From Zoroaster sp. YZ-2022 (taxonomy: Eukaryota; Echinodermata; Asteroidea; Forcipulatida; Zoroasteridae), in contig CM055834.1 of NCBI GenBank assembly GCA_029582265.1, positions 62,001 through 126,000 of the forward strand: a DNA stretch of 64,000 nt. The letters are read 5' to 3'. Below the pieces are notes generated by a model that ran no database searches, had not been told where the DNA came from, and was given only the letters and a program-made list of their open reading frames with translations. Shown in pieces: positions 58,826-64,000 of this stretch (position 1 is its first letter; the number at the start of each line of letters is the position of its first letter). A program made the position numbers and the translations under genes.

Positions 58826-60699
58826 GTGTAACCGGAGCTGTTGCACACCCAGGAATAATACACAGAATGCAAGTAAGGATACTGTGGGCCAATGAACTTT
58901 AATGAAATCACAAATCGAGGGAAACTACAACCAAAATGAAACGTCCAAACAAACAAAAAGAAAAAAAAACTGTTAAAACAAACAGAAAAATAACAACTTT
59001 AAATCAGCACAAAATACGGTTCACCTCATGTTCTATATCAATCTAATTGAATTATTCAGTTAACCACAAGTTTCTTTAATACAAAATGGTATACATAATA
59101 AAAATGAAATGGAAGAATTAAGGCGCAATTAACAATAATTATGATAAACAATAATAGCGCTTTCCGACAAAAACATCATACCAGACCCAACAGCCATTTA
59201 CGTTAAGAGCGATCCCCGATCCCCGATCCCTTTGCAAGAACCCATAAAACAATCAACAGAACAACTAATGGACCATAAACATACCCCAACCAGCTCCAGC
59301 GACACTGGGTCTACAGATCACGGACCCACCATTTCGGCATCATGATAAAGTCCGGTCTCTGGCTAAAACAACCTTCACTGAGCTGTCATCAGCAGGTGGA
59401 CGATGGTCTAAAATGAAGTGAATTACAATATGCTAAAACACAACCAAAAACCATGCAATCATGTACAGTACGCTCAAGTTCTGCGGTCACTATCTATGTG
59501 CATGTAATGACAAGAAATATGCCGATGTCCATGACGGACTCGCATGCAATGCCTCTACAAAACGGCGGAACTTCCATCGTTCATAACTATAAATAAAAAA
59601 AACACATTCGTAAACTACAAACCCCATGGGAGGACCAGATTACTCAAATCGGACTGTACGAATTGACTTCGAATTACAGCCGAAAAGAAATATCTCCAAC
59701 CCAAACCAACTTCATCGCACTTCTTTAAAATATCTTAAAAATACATAAAAACACATACTCGATTAATCCATATGCCTCTCCCGTCTTCCGAAAATATTAT
59801 TTGTTTAATTTCTCCCAAACATCCCAACAATTTACTTATTGACATCAACGGCGACAAATTATAAAAGTCTGCCATCACTATACAAAGTGACAAATACTGA
59901 CGGCCTCCTGTAAAGGATTCATTCCAATACGCCTGTCAGATAACCAATAATCCCAAACAAAGCTAGCCCCTTACGAAATTATTTCGAGTTATGCTTCACT
60001 CTGAATGGAAGTTATTTTCTCCATTAATCTTCGCAACCACGTCACCGAGACGTATACCAAGTTATCGTAACTTTTCCCACTGCTAAATTAATGAACTAGC
60101 CGGTGCTGCGGTCGACTTGACGTCGATTCCCAAAGCTCACCGAACACGTATAGAATTTGTCTCGACACCAAAAAGAAAATGTTTCTTTACTTAAACTTAT
60201 CTTTCCCCTACTAAACTCTAAAAATTACAAAAACAATTTCCAGTGAAAATAAAATTTAAAAAAAATAAGTAAAAATGTATCATTTACCTGTATCAGACAT
60301 GTACTGTAATAGTCGAAGAACATCCTGACACAAAGACGAAACTACAATTAAGGCTCACTGGACAGACGTTCGCCTTCGCAACCGCCGTCACCGGCAGCGC
60401 GTTGGCAAGTGCCAGCCAGGCTCTAAATCGCCGTACCCGCTGCAACCCCCCAAAAATTGCCACAGTGCTAGACAAGGACGTAGGTGTTATAGCCCTCAGT
60501 GGTGTCAAGACCCCATAGCTTTACCGCGTTTTATACTCGAACTGAACGTTCCAAAATGTAACACGAGAAGGCAATAATAACACTACATAACTAATATTAA
60601 GCAAACAATATACAAAACGTACAACTACAATAAGGAAATTCCTTTTAACTTTGTGTCCATAATAATAACCGACATGGTTGTATATTCCCCCGGTTACAC
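58826..60699. mobile_element. 1.87-kb TIR element nested in the transposase gene
   Basis: The ends are inverted, GTGTAACCGG at 58,826-58,835 and CCGGTTACAC at 60,690-60,699, with TA on each side (58,824-58,825 and 60,700-60,701). CTAG could be read as a 4-bp duplication instead, with one base less at each end. Removing the element and one TA restores the transposase reading frame through its helix-turn-helix. Canonical GT-AG splicing at the same ends would not: it drops one base. The interior has no recognisable coding sequence, so it is a non-autonomous element of unknown family. Confidence 0.8.
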
Positions 60700-60822
60700 T
60701 AGAGTATCAGCTACTTCCAGGTAGTCCACACCATCATTTTCAAAAGCATCAATAATCCTATGTCTGTCCTGGTTTGTCACTTTGTTGTATGGCCCTCTGG
60801 GCCGGTTTCCATTTGCAGCCAT
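60700..60822 (-). pseudogene. DDE transposase, N-terminal 41 codons
   Basis: The minus-strand ATG at 60,822-60,820 opens MAANGNRPRGPYNKVTNQDR, followed by HRIIDAFENDGVDYLEVADT-L. This is the first half of the helix-turn-helix whose second half stands at 58,823. At the insertion the frame meets a TAA inside the TIR, so the present product would stop after about 42 residues. Confidence 0.85.
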
Positions 60823-61238
60823 TTGCCTATGTTACGAAGATTTATGATGTTCGGAGTATAAAGTGGTGTAAGACGGTTCGGAATCATGAGAGCAAGTGAA
60901 AGAAACTAACCTGAAAATGGCTTATATAAGCTTTTTCACAAAGCTGTTCACAGCCAGATTATCGGATGAATTTGAGCGAAAAATTCTTGAAATCGCTTGA
61001 ACAAAGACGAATTCGATCATTACATTATGTAGATGATGATCAGGTGAGACGAATTCCAGTGAAATCTGACGACAACGAATGAAAAAAGCTGAAACTGATT
61101 GACCATTGATCATTTGGAATGACCAATGACTAAATTCATTGTAGCATTTGCACATTCCAGTCTTCTTGGGACGAAATTGAAGTTAACCGCTTTGGAAATT
61201 GAATGAAAAAAGTTTTAAAATGTGCGGGAAAACCTATA

Positions 61239-62490
61239 TTATTAGTTTGTGTAAAAATGTTGATGCACCATATGGTATGTCTCCTCTCATACTCCGTATT
61301 TTGTGGGCCCTCTTTATTGCCAAAGAAATAATATTAATAGCCAGCCAGACATTGCATTACTCATTACATTAGTACACAGTTTGCAGACGACACATGGAAA
61401 TTAAGGTGAAGGAAGAAAGTGTTGTAAGCAGTATTAAGAAACATGATTTTTTTACTAAATTATATTAATCTAGATGCATGTATTTTAGAAATTACATGTT
61501 TTACTCAAAAGTCAGTCAGTCAGAGAGGCTAACGTCTTGACGTAAAGTGTAAACTTCACTTCAGTTCAGACGTTCAAGACGTCATGGACGTTAAAAAAAA
61601 TGACAGGCATGAATTATTTTAATGAAAGGTGCCCGAGAAAAGGAATGTAACTTTGGGACGTTTAAATATGCCAGAAAAATAGAAAAACAACGCAAAAATT
61701 CTGTCTTTATTGACAGGCTTATGTTGAAACATGTTGGAAGAATAATTTTGTATATACTTTTTCCCTATGTCGAACGACAGACGACATTCTGCCCAGTTTC
61801 CGGACAAAATATTTTGATGGTTTTTACTTGAAGTACGTAGGCCCCCTAACGTTAAAAGAAAATTTGTGTGACTAAACAGATAATTATATCAAAACCAAAG
61901 TAACTACTGCAATCAGAACTCCAAAGACAAGGTGAATGTCTGGGCAGGGTAACATGAATTAATAACTTGCCGAGGACAGTCTACGCAGAATGCATATAAA
62001 AGCTAACAACCACTCAGGGCAGCCCTATTTAAAATAGGCCAATCACTGGACATTCCGCCATATTCTAAGACCACTAATCCCATTTTTCAAATGTGTCTAT
62101 GTCTTCACCAATTGATCAAATTTTAAAATCACACTACAGAATATAAAGTTTCTGGTCATATGTCGGATTCAAAATCGGTGTGGTGATGCGTTTTTTTTAT
62201 TTAAAAAAAAAAATTGTTTTTTTAATAATCTTTATTTATTTTTTTTTATTTTTTTTTGCCAACCAGTGAAATATATGATTAATGTTATTGGAAGTGGAAC
62301 CAGACTAAGTTTCCCAATTTTGGCTGCAATTGGACATCGTTTCATAACAAATAAAAAGAACACTACAAATGCCAATGAGCAGGTCTGAGGCAACGCGCTC
62401 AGTGACCAGAAAACCAGAGATTTTTGGGGGTTTTTTTTAATAGTTTTTTTTCTCTAAAACTAAAGCAACATATACTCTTTTCTTATTCAG
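61239..62490. other. Non-coding upstream region or intron of the HYR/Sushi gene
   Basis: No exon is recognised. Poly-T and poly-A tracts lie at 62,187-62,260 and 62,429-62,450. The 62-69-codon frames near 61,620-61,830 on both strands have no family features. Confidence 0.45.
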
Positions 62491-62630
62491 TATAGAGAGG
62501 TTGGATAATAACCCAAATTCTGGCAACCGATTCAGCACCTTCAATTCTCCATACACCATCAGTTACAGTGCTACTGATGGAAAAGGGAACAAAAAGCACG
62601 ACCTATGCTCATTCAAGATCACTGTATCAG
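62491..62630 (+). CDS. HYR-domain exon (second half of domain), partial gene
   Basis: The exon lies between acceptor ttttcttattcag and donor TCAG|GTCAGT, 140 bp, with two bases of a split codon supplied by the preceding exon. It encodes NNPNSGNRFSTFNSPYTISY and SATDGKGNKKHDLCSFKITV. The pattern Y-x-A-x-D-x-x-G-N-x(4-6)-C-x-F-x-I-x-V is the C-terminal half of the HYR domain, an immunoglobulin-like extracellular module often combined with Sushi and EGF domains (for example in SVEP1-like, hyalin and complement-related proteins). The first half should be on an upstream exon that I could not find. It leaves one base, which matches the Sushi exon that follows. Confidence 0.8.
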
Positions 62631-62953
62631 GTCAGTTATTACTAAGGCCACTAAAACAGCACCAGAGGGGTGGTTTGCATGAGAAAGTAAAATATTTCAT
62701 CACTGCAAGTCAGAGGGGGTTTAGGTGGTCATGAATAAATTTTAAAAGGGACTTAAATTTTGATGTCATCCTAAAGGAAATTATTCCTTCTGCAGTGCTT
62801 TCATCTTTAAAACATTAATTTTATGTCTCATTTATTATTATTATTATTATTATTATTTCACAGGGTAAGGGAAAAAAGAAAAGAAAAAAAAGCAGAAAAA
62901 AAACGAAACAAACATGTTCAAACGAAACTATGAAACTATGATTACACAATAAT

Positions 62954-63219
62954 GTGGAGTGTCGTGGCCGAGCGGTCTAGCGCACCGAACTCAAGTTCTG
63001 GTGTTGCCAGCAACAGGGTGTGAGTTCGAGCCCCGGTCGTGACACTTGTGTCCTTGAGCAAAGTACGTAACCATAATTGCTTCGTCCTTCGGATGGAACG
63101 TAAAGCCGTAGGTCCCGTGTGTTGTGTAATGCACGTAAAAAAGAATGCGCCTTGAGCACCACTTAGTTGGTGGATACGTGCGCTATATAAGTCCACACAT
63201 TATTATTATTATTATTAAT
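62954..63219 (+). mobile_element. tRNA-derived SINE, full-length copy, in the intron of the HYR/Sushi gene
   Basis: It begins near GTCGTGGCCGAGCGGTCTAG (A box, tRNA-Leu/Ser type) and has the B box GAGTTCGAGCCCCG at about 63,022. The tRNA-unrelated body (gtaaagccgtaggtcccgtg) ends cgtgcgctatataagtcc with an (ATT)n tail at 63,198-63,217. It is the same family as the minus-strand copy at 28,957-29,503. Confidence 0.85.
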
Positions 63220-63424
63220 AAAACCAGTTGACAGTACCCTCTGTAGGATTACCAAATGTGAACTGAATCACAATCAAATTTACAAATTTACAAAAAAGTT
63301 TTTTTTCAAGAACAAGAGTTCCTCTTGTGATAAAAGTTTCACAGGGTATATATTATATTTTTTATTGAATATTAGAGGGTTGAAATGAGTGTACATTAAC
63401 TGACAATGTTATACCTTACCTTAA

Positions 63425-63601
63425 AGGGACAATATCATGATGATCAGGGAAGACTTTCAACAGGGCATGGAATCTGTGTCCTAGTGAACACAATGACTGA
63501 TAATTACTGGCTCATTTATGCAGCATCAACGGTAGTTACTGAGTTATTCTAAGAGTAGTACTATGATTCCATGCCCTGTTGATTGTGACGATATTGTCCC
63601 T
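63425..63601 (+). mobile_element. TTAA-flanked MITE (family M), copy 3
   Basis: 177 bp with AGGGACAATATC...GATATTGTCCCT ends and TTAA on both sides (63,421-63,424 and 63,602-63,605). It is shorter than the copies at 12,026 and 35,417 because of central deletions. It lies in the intron directly upstream of the Sushi exon. Confidence 0.85.
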
Positions 63602-63714
63602 TTAATTAGAGAATACAAAAGTTTGTGTATGTAAGTGACTAAGTCCTAAATTCATTGTTTATAAATTTAAATGATGTCACTTTTTTTTATTTCCCCTTGT
63701 GCTTTCGCCCTCAG

Positions 63715-63894
63715 AAATACGATGTGAGATCCACCCTGCTATACCCATGGGACATTTTTCATGTTCCCATGGTAACATGTACGGCTCAACATGCGACATC
63801 AGCTGCATTGTGGGTCATTCTATAAGTAGCGGGTCTAGTCACCGACGGTGTGAACAGAATCGAAGGTGGTCAGGAAGCAAACCAAAGTGTACAC
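63715..63894 (+). CDS. Sushi (CCP) domain exon with six cysteines, partial gene
   Basis: 180 bp between acceptor gctttcgccctcag and donor ACAC|GTAAGT. It encodes IRCEIHPAIPMGHFSCSHGN, then YGSTCDISCIVGHSI, HRRCEQNRRWSGSKPKC. The order C...P...G-x-x-x-C...G-S-x-C-x-x-x-C...G...R-x-C...W-S-G-x-x-P-x-C is a complete Sushi domain of the six-cysteine type known from selectins and SVEP1-like proteins. It is coded by a single exon, and its phase fits the HYR exon at 62,491. The protein would be extracellular, acting in adhesion, matrix or complement-like recognition; the sequence does not say which. The gene continues past the right edge. Confidence 0.88.
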
Positions 63895-64000
63895 GTAAGT
63901 TCAGCACCATAGCAAAGTAAGCATAATCTTTAATGGGGTGGGTGGAAGCCAATTTGCCGACTGACTGTAGGAGGGAGAAGGGCGTGATACTTTTTTGAGT

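Larger units (their letters stand above)
57236..61238 (-). mobile_element. Tc1/mariner-IS630-type DNA transposon with 69-bp TIRs, interrupted by a second element
   Basis: Terminal inverted repeats start TATAGGTTTTCCCGCACATT at 57,236 and are mirrored to 61,238. They match over about 69 bases with one mismatch, and the target dinucleotide TA lies at the ends. Between them a minus-strand DDE transposase is encoded in two pieces, 60,822-60,700 and 58,823-57,843. The piece from 58,826 to 60,699 is a separate insertion. Without it, the transposon would be about 2.1 kb, a normal size for this superfamily. Confidence 0.85.

Noticed and set aside
58826..60699. An ordinary spliceosomal intron in the transposase gene
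   Set aside because: The borders are inverted repeats with TA duplications, and GT-AG splicing at these borders would shift the frame by one base.
62966..63050. A functional tRNA-Leu gene
   Set aside because: A and B boxes are present, but the cloverleaf is not complete and the sequence continues into a SINE body with an (ATT)n tail.

Overview
This is a gene-poor, repeat-dense stretch of an animal genome. Intron/exon structure, a tRNA-headed SINE, CR1/L2-like and other non-LTR elements, a Gypsy LTR element, TTAA-target elements and a HYR/Sushi gene all point to an invertebrate metazoan. Abundant taggcctac-type words and HYR-Sushi exons suggest a marine deuterostome such as an echinoderm or hemichordate, but I cannot name the species. 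No bacterial features (operons, CRISPR) are present.

Host genes. (1) On the minus strand, four phase-compatible exons at 25,757-24,127 encode the N-terminal part of an unrecognised protein. Exons at 14,807-13,838 plus a terminal exon at 7,670-7,443 encode a Ulp1/C48-like cysteine protease domain with His, Asp, Gln and Cys visible, and a short Cys/His-rich tail. They may be one gene of about 18 kb whose introns are filled with transposons. The protease part carries two in-frame TAG codons and one phase mismatch, so it may be a pseudogene. (2) On the plus strand at the right edge, two exons (62,491-62,630 and 63,715-63,894) encode half a HYR domain and a six-cysteine Sushi domain of a secreted or extracellular protein that continues beyond the window.

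Mobile elements. From left to right: a 3.8-kb element with 10-bp target duplications (2.8-6.6 kb); a divergent repeat family (7.8-10.2 and 13.0-13.4 kb); a foldback element made of palindromic 20-21-bp units (10.6-11.3 kb); a decayed EN-RT LINE (15.5-18.5 kb); a decayed Gypsy-type LTR element on the minus strand (18.6-23.9 kb) with a LINE tail nested in it; a 177-bp TTAA MITE (26.7 kb); SINE plus 5'-truncated CR1/L2-like LINE (29.0-31.7 kb); a 4.3-kb TA-flanked element (31.9-36.2 kb) that holds a 688-bp TTAA-flanked element with a broken THAP domain; a long-TIR element with a hAT-type MITE inside (38.8-39.6 kb); a 158-bp near-perfect palindrome (40.4 kb); and a Tc1/mariner-IS630-type transposon (57.2-61.2 kb) whose transposase is split by a second 1.87-kb element.

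Satellite DNA. A 500-base N gap (41,231-41,730) is followed by 14 kb of a 230-bp satellite (about 60 copies). The first 11 kb is riddled with small indels and the last 3 kb is clean, which looks like a sequencing-quality boundary next to the gap. The array runs directly into a second, 265-bp tandem repeat (55,721-56,904). Most open frames longer than 60 codons elsewhere are chance frames in AT-rich or repeated DNA.
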